Part shown: piece by piece, positions 1-6,146 of the stretch | Numbering within the stretch: position 1 is the stretch's first letter | Layout of the letters: every line of letters starts with the position of its first letter | NCBI GenBank assembly: GCA_964495805.1 | Contig: CAZBWV010000054.1 | Span: 1-15,455 of the forward strand | Origin: JALXCH01 sp964495805 | GTDB lineage: Bacteria; Calditrichota; Calditrichia; RBG-13-44-9 | Direction: 5' to 3' | Length of the DNA stretch: 15,455 nucleotides | Notes under the pieces: model-generated | Database searches by the model: none | What the model saw: only the letters and a program-made list of their open reading frames with translations | Told to the model about the DNA's origin: nothing | Translations under genes and position numbers: made by a program

Positions 1-7
1 CATTCTG

Positions 8-898
8 TCAATTCCAGGAAAGGATAAACGGATCGGTTTGCAGCCGCGCCCGGACCCCCACCGGCAAAGGGCAGGAATCAGGAAAATGACCGTAGGGAAA
101 GTTGACAATAACCGGAATATCGGGCGGGAACAAATATTCTACAATCGGCCATAGGGAATGCTGCCCCTCCTGCCATAAAAATCGCCCCAGAATGAGTCCC
201 GCAACCTGTCGAAGTACACCTGCCTGTTGCAATTGCACCAATAAGCGTTCCAGCCGATATAGTGGTTCTTTAACATCTTCTAAAAACAAAATAAGCGGTT
301 GATCAAATTGGGGGAAGTAAGGGGTCCCCAGGAGGGAATTGATGATGGTAAGCGTTCCCCCCATCAAAATACCTTCGGCAGTGCCGGAGCGCGCCACCTG
401 CACCTTTTCATGAGAAAGTTCTGCGGCGGTAATTTGCTGATGTTTACCGGAAAGCATTTTAAAAAATAAAGAAAGATAGGGATTGCCGGGTTGAAGCTGG
501 AGGGTTAAGGTCATGCCAGAAATGGAAGGAACACCGATTTTCCCCCATATCCCCCATTGCAAGGCGGTTATGTCGCTAAATCCGATAAGCAATTTTTTAT
601 TTTTTTGCCAGGTTTGCCAATCCAGATGGGGTAATAACTGAGCGCTCCCCACACCGCCACGGGCGGCATAAATAGCCTGAACCTTTTTATCATATAAAAA
701 CTGGTGAATATCGCTGACCCGTTGTGCAACCGTACCGGAAAAATACCGATGCTGATCGAACAGATGGTTGCCATAATAGATGCGATATCCCTGTTCTTTC
801 AAAAGGTCCACAGCCGATTGAATGTCCTTCGGTCGTACCCACTCCCCGGGTGCCACCACTCCGATTCCTGCTCCCGGCTGTATGGTGGGCAGTTTCAT
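8..898 (-). CDS. ldcA: LD-carboxypeptidase, peptidase family S66 (LdcA/MccF-like)
   Basis: This 296-residue protein has the usual length of family S66 serine peptidases, which remove the terminal D-alanine from murein tetrapeptides in the cytoplasm during peptidoglycan recycling; some relatives (MccF) inactivate microcin C. The sequence shows the N-terminal 'GIGVVAPGE' strand, the 'ARGGVGS' turn (79-85), and the nucleophile elbow 'GFSDIT' with Ser108. It continues with 'GGTLTIINSLLGTPY' (180-194), 'LFLEDV' with Glu207, and 'FPYGH' with His271 followed by 'LPVG'. Ser108, Glu207 and His271 fit the family's Ser-Glu-His triad. No signal peptide is visible, which fits a cytoplasmic enzyme. The start ATG overlaps the stop of the upstream ROK kinase gene as ATGA, so translation is probably coupled. 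The stop is followed 4 bases later by an ATG at the very edge of the window, possibly the next gene of the operon. The family is clear; the exact substrate is inferred. Confidence 0.95.
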   Translation of the reverse strand: MKLPTIQPGAGIGVVAPGEWVRPKDIQSAVDLLKEQGYRIYYGNHLFDQHRYFSGTVAQRVSDIHQFLYDKKVQAIYAARGGVGSAQLLPHLDWQTWQKNKKLLIGFSDITALQWGIWGKIGVPSISGMTLTLQLQPGNPYLSLFFKMLSGKHQQITAAELSHEKVQVARSGTAEGILMGGTLTIINSLLGTPYFPQFDQPLILFLEDVKEPLYRLERLLVQLQQAGVLRQVAGLILGRFLWQEGQHSLWPIVEYLFPPDIPVIVNFPYGHFPDSCPLPVGVRARLQTDPFILSWN

Positions 899-1848
899 AG
901 CGCCGGTACTTTTTTATCCGCCATGTGCAGAGCAAACGCAGCCGCACCTAGCATGCCTGCTCGATTTCCCAATTGTGCCCGACAAATTTCTACCCCGCTG
1001 GCACTGGTGGGCATGGCCCGACGAAATGCCTCCCGGGCAGCCAATTCCACAAACCAATCCCCCGCTTCACTTACCCCGCCCCCCACAATAATCATCTCCG
1101 GATTAAAAATGTTAATGATATTTGCCAGTCCTGCTCCTAAGTACACCAGAGTTTGGGAGACCGTTTCCTGTGCTTCTTTCTCGTTCTGATAATAGCGTTC
1201 GAACAGTTCCCGGGTATTTCGTACCGGTTGAGCCGGTTTTCGAGCGTTGTAATCGCGAATCATCGCGGTGGCGGAAGCATATAATTCCCAGCATCCGATC
1301 CCACCACAATTGCACTTTAAACCGCGATAATCAATGCTCATGTGTCCCAGTTCGGCTCCGGCATAATTGGTTCCCCGATAAAGTTCTCCATCGATAATAA
1401 TCCCACTCCCAATGCCAGTTCCCAGAGTAATCGCCACCACATTTTGCTTATGTCGCCCCGCTCCGAATTTGAATTCTCCAAAAGCCATGACGTTGGCATC
1501 GTTGTCCACGTAGATGGGCAAACGAAACTTTTTTTCCAGTGTTTCGGCAATAGGAACATCCCGCCAGTATTTAAAATTCGGGGTTCCGCCCATGAGAAAT
1601 CCGCGCTCTACATCGACGCTTCCCGGGGTACCAATGCCCACTGCCGACAGTTCAATCCCCAATTCTTCTGCCTGGTGCAACCCCTGCTCAATAATTCCAG
1701 CAATTTGCTCCAGAATCTCTTCTCTGGGAGAAGTAGCCAGCGTATCCACCGCCCCCTGATGAACCAGTTCTCCGCTATCGGAACAAATTCCATATTTAAT
1801 GGAGGTACCTCCGATGTCGATACCCAGTGCATATTTCGTTTTCATCAT
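895..1848 (-). CDS. ROK-family sugar kinase (glucokinase or N-acetylhexosamine kinase type)
   Basis: The 317-residue product is a full-length ROK kinase, a cytoplasmic enzyme that phosphorylates a hexose or N-acetylhexosamine with ATP. Residues 9-15 'GIDIGGT' form the phosphate-binding loop. 'VDNDANV' (114-120) carries the likely catalytic base Asp117, and 'TLGTGIGSG' (141-149) is the second nucleotide-binding signature. The zinc module is intact: 'ELGH' (His169) followed by 'CNCGGIGC' with Cys179, Cys181 and Cys186, then Glu188. There is no N-terminal helix-turn-helix, so this is a kinase and not a ROK repressor. Two ATGs stand in tandem (1848 and 1845). The first overlaps the stop of the upstream GlmU-like gene as ATGA, while an AGGG is better spaced for the second, so the start could be either. 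The stop overlaps the ldcA start. With a GlmU-like and a murein peptidase gene beside it, GlcNAc or a related amino sugar is as plausible a substrate as glucose; the sequence does not decide. Confidence 0.95.
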   Translation of the reverse strand: MMKTKYALGIDIGGTSIKYGICSDSGELVHQGAVDTLATSPREEILEQIAGIIEQGLHQAEELGIELSAVGIGTPGSVDVERGFLMGGTPNFKYWRDVPIAETLEKKFRLPIYVDNDANVMAFGEFKFGAGRHKQNVVAITLGTGIGSGIIIDGELYRGTNYAGAELGHMSIDYRGLKCNCGGIGCWELYASATAMIRDYNARKPAQPVRNTRELFERYYQNEKEAQETVSQTLVYLGAGLANIINIFNPEMIIVGGGVSEAGDWFVELAAREAFRRAMPTSASGVEICRAQLGNRAGMLGAAAFALHMADKKVPAL

Positions 1849-3086
1849 CGTACCCTGACTCGATTTTCAATTTCCCATGCCAGATTTCGAACCGCTTTAA
1901 ACAGATTTTTCATCCGTTCGTCGAAAGTCACCTGCCGGCGCCCCATGACAATTTCGGCCACCTGAAGCGCTTTGTTAAAATTATATTCTCGCAGGCGTCC
2001 GCTGCCTCCCCAGGAAAAGGAGGGAATAAACGAAGGTGGAAATCCTTCCCCGTAAACATTACAACTCACCCCAACCACTGTGCCGGTATTAAACATGGTG
2101 TTAATGGCAGACTTGGAATGATCGCCCATTATTAACCCCAAAAATTGCTTTCCCGTCTTCACCGGATAGCCATTCAGAAAAACAGTAATCTCTCCGTAAT
2201 GATTCTTCAAGTCGGAATTGTTGGTATCCGCACCCAGATTCACCCAGCTTCCCAGAAACGCATGTCCTAAAAAACCATCGTGCTGTTTATTGGAGTAACC
2301 CTGAATAATGGTTTCTTCCACCTCGCCTCCCACCTTACACACCGGACCAATGCTGGTATTCTCGTAAATTTTTGCTCCTGCTTTAATCAGGCTCCGAGGA
2401 CCAATATACAAAGGTCCTTCCAGCACGGCATTGGGCATGACATGTGCTCCCCGATCAATCCAGATGGGACCGTTTTCGGCATTCAGCACCACCCCTGGCA
2501 TCACCCGGCTTTCCGGTGCCAGATAGATGGCTACGGGATTGAGCAGGTGAACCCCGGAATCCAGTCGGCCTTCCACACGCCCCTCTCTAATGTTCCGGTT
2601 AAATTCCCGGATAATTTGTTCACCGTTACGATAAATAAAATCCCATGGATAGTGCAACAGATGCGCCTGAATTGGTTCAGTTGACCAATCGTTCAACACC
2701 CGTTCCGTTTGCAATACTCCCTTTTCAAAATAGGACGTCAGAGGTTTTTTCGAACTTCGAAAAGCAAAAATTTCCGAATCCACTACCAGGGCTTTTCCCG
2801 GGGGAAGGTTTAGAAGCCAGGACTTCCCTTTCGTTTCATCCGGCAACCACCTTCCGTTCACAAACAGTACATCATCTTCCGAATCCAGAAAAAACCGCTC
2901 GTCGGGAGGGAGATAATTTTGATTCAAATATTCCCGGGCATAAAATTGAAGGGGAGTTTCCGGGAACTGTGTTTCGATGAATTTCCGCACGGAATCGTTC
3001 CCCAGGCGCAGATCCCACACCGGACGGAAATAAGCAAGGGGGAGCAGTTGAGTGAATTTCTCATCCTCAAACAGGACAATCTTCAT
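1845..3086 (-). CDS. GlmU-like bifunctional protein (alternative type): sugar-1-phosphate nucleotidyltransferase plus left-handed beta-helix acyltransferase
   Basis: The 413-residue protein matches the alternative GlmU family described mainly from Bacteroidetes and relatives (about 390-410 residues), predicted to make UDP-GlcNAc from glucosamine-1-phosphate. The N-terminal part opens with 'MKIVLFEDEKFTQLLPLA' and continues to 'FRPVWDLRLG' (20-29), the family's characteristic opening, followed by 'FVNGRWLPD' (75-83). The classical GlmU loop G-x-G-T-x-M is absent, as expected for this variant. From about residue 170 to 350 the chain has hexapeptide-like repeats typical of a left-handed beta helix, with conserved-looking stretches 'GYSNKQHDGFLGHAFLG' (263-279), 'WVNLGADTNNSDLKN' (281-295) and 'GLIMGDHSKSAINT' (317-330). 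A helical tail follows (368-413). The gene starts 2 bases after the stop of the upstream TonB-like gene, and its stop overlaps the start of the ROK kinase, so the three are almost certainly one transcript. Both enzymatic activities are predictions. Confidence 0.9.
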   Translation of the reverse strand: MKIVLFEDEKFTQLLPLAYFRPVWDLRLGNDSVRKFIETQFPETPLQFYAREYLNQNYLPPDERFFLDSEDDVLFVNGRWLPDETKGKSWLLNLPPGKALVVDSEIFAFRSSKKPLTSYFEKGVLQTERVLNDWSTEPIQAHLLHYPWDFIYRNGEQIIREFNRNIREGRVEGRLDSGVHLLNPVAIYLAPESRVMPGVVLNAENGPIWIDRGAHVMPNAVLEGPLYIGPRSLIKAGAKIYENTSIGPVCKVGGEVEETIIQGYSNKQHDGFLGHAFLGSWVNLGADTNNSDLKNHYGEITVFLNGYPVKTGKQFLGLIMGDHSKSAINTMFNTGTVVGVSCNVYGEGFPPSFIPSFSWGGSGRLREYNFNKALQVAEIVMGRRQVTFDERMKNLFKAVRNLAWEIENRVRVR

Positions 3087-3088
3087 TG

Positions 3089-3682
3089 CTATTCTTCTAA
3101 ATTAAATTTGTAGGTTTTGGTTACCCAGCTATCCACAGGTTGCTGATTGATTCGGGCGGGAAGCCATCGACTTCTCCGAGCCGCCTGAATCGCCAGATTC
3201 AAACATTTTCGGGAACCGGTCGTATTTTCCAGAACTTCCACCGCTTCAATTTTTCCAGTACGGTTCACCAAAAGTAATAAACGCACCACTCCTTTGCAAG
3301 AAGTTGTGGAAATATCAGGATACACATCCAGTAACGGTCGCGCGGGAATTTCCACTGGTTTTCCCGTCAATTGATAGGTAGTCAGGGTATCACCTGCGGT
3401 CCGGTTCAACGGAAGGTCCTCCGGAAAATCGGCTTCTTCACCAACCACCGGAACCCCTATTTCCGGCACCTGCGGGCGGATTCGCTTTTTTGCAAATGGT
3501 TGATGCGTAGGGGGAATTTCGCTCACCTGGATGGTGATCCGAATGGTTTGCTTTTTGGGGGTGGTAATGGGACCAAATCGCGGAAAAAGATAAAAAGTGG
3601 TGATGCATAAAATCAGGGTAAGAATCAGAGCAATGCGGAAACGCAAACGGAATTGCGTTTCGTTGTCAGGAACTGGTCTCAT
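3089..3682 (-). CDS. Divergent TonB-domain protein with a cysteine pair
   Basis: This 197-residue protein has a short basic N-terminus, one membrane segment (about 15-33), a variable periplasmic linker with Pro and acidic residues (55-100), and a TonB-type C-terminal domain (about 108-197). The domain is recognisable from 'YP' (121-122), 'GVVRLLLLVNRTGKIEAVEV' (131-150), 'AIQAARRSRWLPA' (164-176), 'QPVDSWV' (181-187) and the closing 'YKFNLEE'. TonB proteins carry energy from ExbB/ExbD to outer-membrane transporters. This copy lacks the long Pro-rich spacer of classical TonB and has Cys129 and Cys160 in the domain, which the neighbouring TonB (3855-4499) does not. It lies outside the exbBD operon, beyond a terminator, and heads a murein/amino-sugar gene set, so it may serve a different partner or be structural. 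A weak AGGA lies 11 bases before the chosen ATG. A three-codon ORF (ATG at 3690) ends across this start codon. Confidence 0.85.
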   Translation of the reverse strand: MRPVPDNETQFRLRFRIALILTLILCITTFYLFPRFGPITTPKKQTIRITIQVSEIPPTHQPFAKKRIRPQVPEIGVPVVGEEADFPEDLPLNRTAGDTLTTYQLTGKPVEIPARPLLDVYPDISTTSCKGVVRLLLLVNRTGKIEAVEVLENTTGSRKCLNLAIQAARRSRWLPARINQQPVDSWVTKTYKFNLEE

Positions 3683-3752
3683 GCACCCATCTGTCCTATT
3701 CTTCTAAAAAATAATCTGAATTTCCGGGCAGGAAAACCATTATTTCCGGTTC

Positions 3753-3767
3753 GGAGGAATTTCCTCC
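3753..3767. promoter_or_regulatory. Perfect 15-bp palindrome upstream of the divergent TonB-domain gene
   Basis: The 115-bp gap between the exbBD-tonB terminator and the second TonB-domain gene contains GGAGGAA-T-TTCCTCC, two perfect 7-base arms around one base, about 70 bases before the start codon. It could be an operator for a dimeric regulator. The gap also holds two copies of ATTTCCGG (3720-3727 and 3742-3749). I see no convincing -35/-10 pair here, so how this operon is started is unclear. Confidence 0.4.
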
Positions 3768-3797
3768 ATTTTATCCAGGAGTTGAATGTTTTTCCAT

Positions 3798-3828
3798 AAA
3801 AAAAGGCAGTGCCTGCAGACACTGCCTT
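3798..3828 (-). terminator. Intrinsic terminator of the exbB-exbD-exbD-tonB operon
   Basis: Read on the minus strand, a perfect 9-bp stem AAGGCAGTG / CACTGCCTT encloses an 8-base loop, and the stem's 3' arm runs into an unbroken stretch of T residues (3804-3798). This is a textbook Rho-independent terminator. It begins 26 bases after the tonB stop codon and separates this operon from the next TonB-domain gene. On the plus strand the hairpin is not followed by T residues, so it acts in one direction only. Confidence 0.92.
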
Positions 3829-3854
3829 GGATGGACAATCCAGTCAATCAATTG

Positions 3855-4499
3855 CTATTTTTTCAACCGGAAGGTAAACGGAATAGTCATCCACACTTTC
3901 ACGTATCGGTCGCGCTGTTTACCCGGTTTAAACTTAAACTGTTTGGCTGCCGCAACCGCAGCATCATCCAGCATGGGATTGGATTTGATGACTTCCACTT
4001 TTTCCACATCACCTTTGGTGTTAATTAGCACCTTTACCACCACCATGCCTTCGATGCCAGCTTTGCGCGCCAGTTCCGGGTAAACCGGTTCCACTCGCTT
4101 AATCACTTTGGGTTTCTCAGACAGCGCATAGAACTCGACAATCGGTTCTTCCTCTTCCGGTGGAGGTGGGGGTGCCTCTTCGATGGGGGCATTGAAATCG
4201 ATCTCCGTTTCGTCAATGGTCACATCATCCGGAATATCTTCATCTTCGGATGCCACCGGAATAGAAGGTCGCGAAGGGGGTGGCGGCCGGTGAATTTGCT
4301 CTGTTTGCGGAATCTCCACCGTCTCAATCTTCACATCCACCTTCTTCTCCAGCTTGTAACTGGATTCGAAGCGTTTAAAAGAATAGAAGATAACGATGGT
4401 AATCATCAGAGCAATTACCAGAGCTGCCTCGAAGTACTTCCGATACTTCAGTTTTAAATCGACTTCCGGTTTTTTGTAAATAAATTGATGCTTAGCCAT
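3855..4499 (-). CDS. tonB: TonB energy-transducing protein
   Basis: This 214-residue protein has a typical TonB layout: a cytoplasmic basic stretch (1-22), one inner-membrane helix (about 23-40), a periplasmic linker rich in proline and acid including 'PPPPSRP' (72-78) and 'PPPPPEEEEP' (110-119), and the C-terminal TonB domain (about 125-214). The domain shows 'EPVYPELARKAGIEGMVVVKV' features from 137 on, 'NPMLDDAAVAAAKQFKFKPG' (174-193) and the final 'FTFRLKK'. It should couple the proton-motive force harvested by ExbB/ExbD to outer-membrane receptors. It is the last gene of exbB-exbD-exbD-tonB. Its Shine-Dalgarno sequence GAGG overlaps the stop codon of the preceding exbD, with only 10 bases between the genes, which suggests coupled translation. 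Its terminator follows directly. No cysteine is present. Confidence 0.93.
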   Translation of the reverse strand: MAKHQFIYKKPEVDLKLKYRKYFEAALVIALMITIVIFYSFKRFESSYKLEKKVDVKIETVEIPQTEQIHRPPPPSRPSIPVASEDEDIPDDVTIDETEIDFNAPIEEAPPPPPEEEEPIVEFYALSEKPKVIKRVEPVYPELARKAGIEGMVVVKVLINTKGDVEKVEVIKSNPMLDDAAVAAAKQFKFKPGKQRDRYVKVWMTIPFTFRLKK

Positions 4500-4509
4500 A
4501 GTTTAAACC

Positions 4510-4926
4510 TCAATGGGTTGGAAGTGCTGAATAATTTACTCTTAATGCATTTGCTTTTCGTAATTCCTGTTGGATATCGGTAATAATACCCATATCCGCA
4601 TCCTTATCGACCCGCAACGACACGATGAGCTGGGGATCGTTGACCAGCTTATTATATACAATGGTGCGCAAGTCGTGAATATTCTTCACCGTCACATCAT
4701 CAATCACCACATTATTAAACCGATCCACCCAGATGGTTGTTACGTGCCGCTTGGTGGGTAGTTTCTGGATCTTTTCGGCTTCCGGTAAATTCACCTTCAA
4801 ACCGGTATATTGCCTCAGCACCGTACTCACCATAAAAAAGATAAGCAGCTGAAAGATAATATCCGGCATGGAGGCAGTGGGAATGCCGATTTTCATTTTG
4901 GTTTTTTTCTCGATCTTGATCGCCAT
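4510..4926 (-). CDS. exbD: ExbD/TolR-family protein, second paralog
   Basis: This 138-residue protein has one N-terminal membrane helix (about 20-40) in the sequence 'SMPDIIFQLLIFFMVSTV' and a periplasmic domain (about 45-138). Asp22 in that helix aligns with the membrane aspartate essential for proton use in ExbD (Asp25 in E. coli). ExbD works as a dimer inside an ExbB pentamer in the inner membrane. It is only moderately similar to the other ExbD here: the helix start is shared ('PDI-FQLLIFF'), whereas the periplasmic domain differs almost throughout. The start is supported by GAGGAAAG shortly upstream. The gap of 59 bases to the upstream exbD is the longest inside this operon, and no promoter or terminator is visible in it. 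Confidence 0.95.
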   Translation of the reverse strand: MAIKIEKKTKMKIGIPTASMPDIIFQLLIFFMVSTVLRQYTGLKVNLPEAEKIQKLPTKRHVTTIWVDRFNNVVIDDVTVKNIHDLRTIVYNKLVNDPQLIVSLRVDKDADMGIITDIQQELRKANALRVNYSALPTH

Positions 4927-4985
4927 ATAATCTTTCCTCGTCTGAGCTTTCCACTAACGTACCAAACGACCAATTATTTTACGCT

Positions 4986-5393
4986 TTAAGATTCTTCTGG
5001 TTCAGCAATGGAGATACGGGTTGCCCCCGCTTTCTTCAGCTGATCCAGAACTTTGATATAGGTCTCGTATTTGGTTTTACGTGCCGTTTTTACCGATACA
5101 ATCAATTTATCGTTTTCCAGCAGTTTGTCGCGAATAATATTGTCCACTTCCTGGATATCCACCACTTTCTCGTCGATGAGGATTTGTCCCAGATCGTTAA
5201 TAAGCAGATTAGTGATGTTCTTTTTGGAGATTTCTTTCACCTCACCAATGGGTGGTAGCACCAGGTCCAGACCCTTATCCACATCGATGGTGGTAGTTAC
5301 CAGGAAGAAGATGAGCAGCTGGAAGACAATATCGGGTAACGAAGCTGACGGAATGTCAGGTTCGGGACGTTCTTTTTTCTTTCCTAAAACCAT
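4986..5393 (-). CDS. exbD: ExbD/TolR-family protein, first paralog
   Basis: The 135-residue product has a charged cytoplasmic start (1-12), one membrane helix in 'SLPDIVFQLLIFFLVTTT' (18-35), and a periplasmic domain with the strand-rich pattern of ExbD/TolR ('NLLINDLGQILIDEKVV', 62-78). Asp21 is the expected proton-path residue. The gene follows exbB after 24 bases, so ExbB and this ExbD are the most likely core pair, with the second ExbD as a further subunit. A TolQR role with Tol-Pal is not excluded by sequence alone, but a TonB and not a TolA/TolB/Pal set follows, which favours ExbBD. Confidence 0.95.
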   Translation of the reverse strand: MVLGKKKERPEPDIPSASLPDIVFQLLIFFLVTTTIDVDKGLDLVLPPIGEVKEISKKNITNLLINDLGQILIDEKVVDIQEVDNIIRDKLLENDKLIVSVKTARKTKYETYIKVLDQLKKAGATRISIAEPEES

Positions 5394-5417
5394 TTTTTCA
5401 TCCCCATCAAAAGGTGG

Positions 5418-6032
5418 TTATTTGCTTTTTTCCAGTTCAATCAGGGTATCAATCAGCTGCACGGAGGCTTCTTCCATATCGATGATCAATTTGTCGATCC
5501 GTGCGGTGGCCCAGTTGTAGAATAACTGGATGGTCATGGCGACGATGAGACCGAACAGCGTGGTCAACAAAGCCTGAGAGATACCACCAGCCACCACTGC
5601 GGGGGAGATGTCGTTGGCCGTTTTAATCGCATCAAATGCCACAATCATGCCCCAGACGGTTCCGGTAAAACCGAGCATCGGTGCCACAACGATAACAAAT
5701 CCCAGCCAGACCATTCCCTTTTCCAGGAAGGCCATTTCGATAGAACCGGCATTGGTAATGGCTTTTTCCACATACTCAATTCCTTCCTGAGCCCGCATTA
5801 AGCCGGCATGGAAGATTGAGGCCACAGGTCCACGAGTGCTTTCGCAGATTTCTAAGGCTGCATCTGTTCCACCTTCTTTCAAAGCGGTTCGAATCTTCTC
5901 GATAAACCGGCGGGTGTTAATTCCAGCACGCCACAGCGTCCACATTTTTGCGATTCCCAGTGCAAGGCCAATGATGAAGAAGACCAAAATCGGCCACATG
6001 AAACCGCCGCCCTGTTGGAATAATTCGACCAT
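5418..6032 (-). CDS. exbB: ExbB/TolQ/MotA-family proton channel subunit
   Basis: The 204-residue protein has three membrane segments (about 12-32, 108-131 and 147-172), the ExbB topology. The conserved core is 'APMLGFTGTVWGMI' (117-130) and 'GGISQALLTTLFGLIVA' (149-165). Thr125 and Thr158 fit the conserved pore threonines of ExbB (Thr148 and Thr181 in E. coli). A cytoplasmic loop of about 75 residues lies between the first two helices, and a charged helical tail ends the chain. ExbB pentamers form the proton-driven motor that energises TonB. It is the first gene of the operon, directly behind a near-consensus promoter. The start is fixed by AGGAGGT 9 bases before the ATG, the best ribosome site in the window, which suggests strong expression. 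Confidence 0.96.
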   Translation of the reverse strand: MVELFQQGGGFMWPILVFFIIGLALGIAKMWTLWRAGINTRRFIEKIRTALKEGGTDAALEICESTRGPVASIFHAGLMRAQEGIEYVEKAITNAGSIEMAFLEKGMVWLGFVIVVAPMLGFTGTVWGMIVAFDAIKTANDISPAVVAGGISQALLTTLFGLIVAMTIQLFYNWATARIDKLIIDMEEASVQLIDTLIELEKSK

Positions 6033-6041
6033 AATAATTAG

Positions 6042-6048
6042 ACCTCCT
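6042..6048 (-). promoter_or_regulatory. Full Shine-Dalgarno sequence of exbB
   Basis: AGGAGGT on the minus strand, nine bases before the exbB ATG, is fully complementary to the anti-Shine-Dalgarno core and fixes the start at 6032. Most other genes in the window have weaker sites. Confidence 0.85.
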
Positions 6049-6092
6049 AATTCAGTTTTCTTAATTCATTTTAATTAATCATCATTTTACAA

Positions 6093-6121
6093 ATTATACG
6101 ACCCTAACTCATTAAAGTCAA
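6093..6121 (-). promoter_or_regulatory. Sigma70-type promoter of the exbB-exbD-exbD-tonB operon
   Basis: On the minus strand TTGACT (6121-6116) and TATAAT (6098-6093) are separated by exactly 17 bases, one mismatch from the housekeeping consensus. An A-rich tract (6133-6122) lies just upstream of the -35 box, like an UP element. Transcription should begin near 6086, giving a leader of about 54 bases before the exbB ATG. It sits in the 114-bp gap after the S41 protease gene; no terminator hairpin is visible there, so some readthrough from upstream is possible. Confidence 0.87.
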
Positions 6122-6146
6122 TATTTTTTTTAACATTTCAGCAAAA

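Noticed and set aside
1..7. ATG at 3-1 on the minus strand, 4 bases after the ldcA stop
   Set aside because: It could start the next gene of the operon, but nothing beyond the start codon is visible and no clear ribosome site precedes it.
704..1965. Long plus-strand open frames opposite the ldcA, ROK and GlmU-like genes
   Set aside because: They are antisense shadows of well-supported minus-strand genes, with no recognisable domains or ribosome sites.
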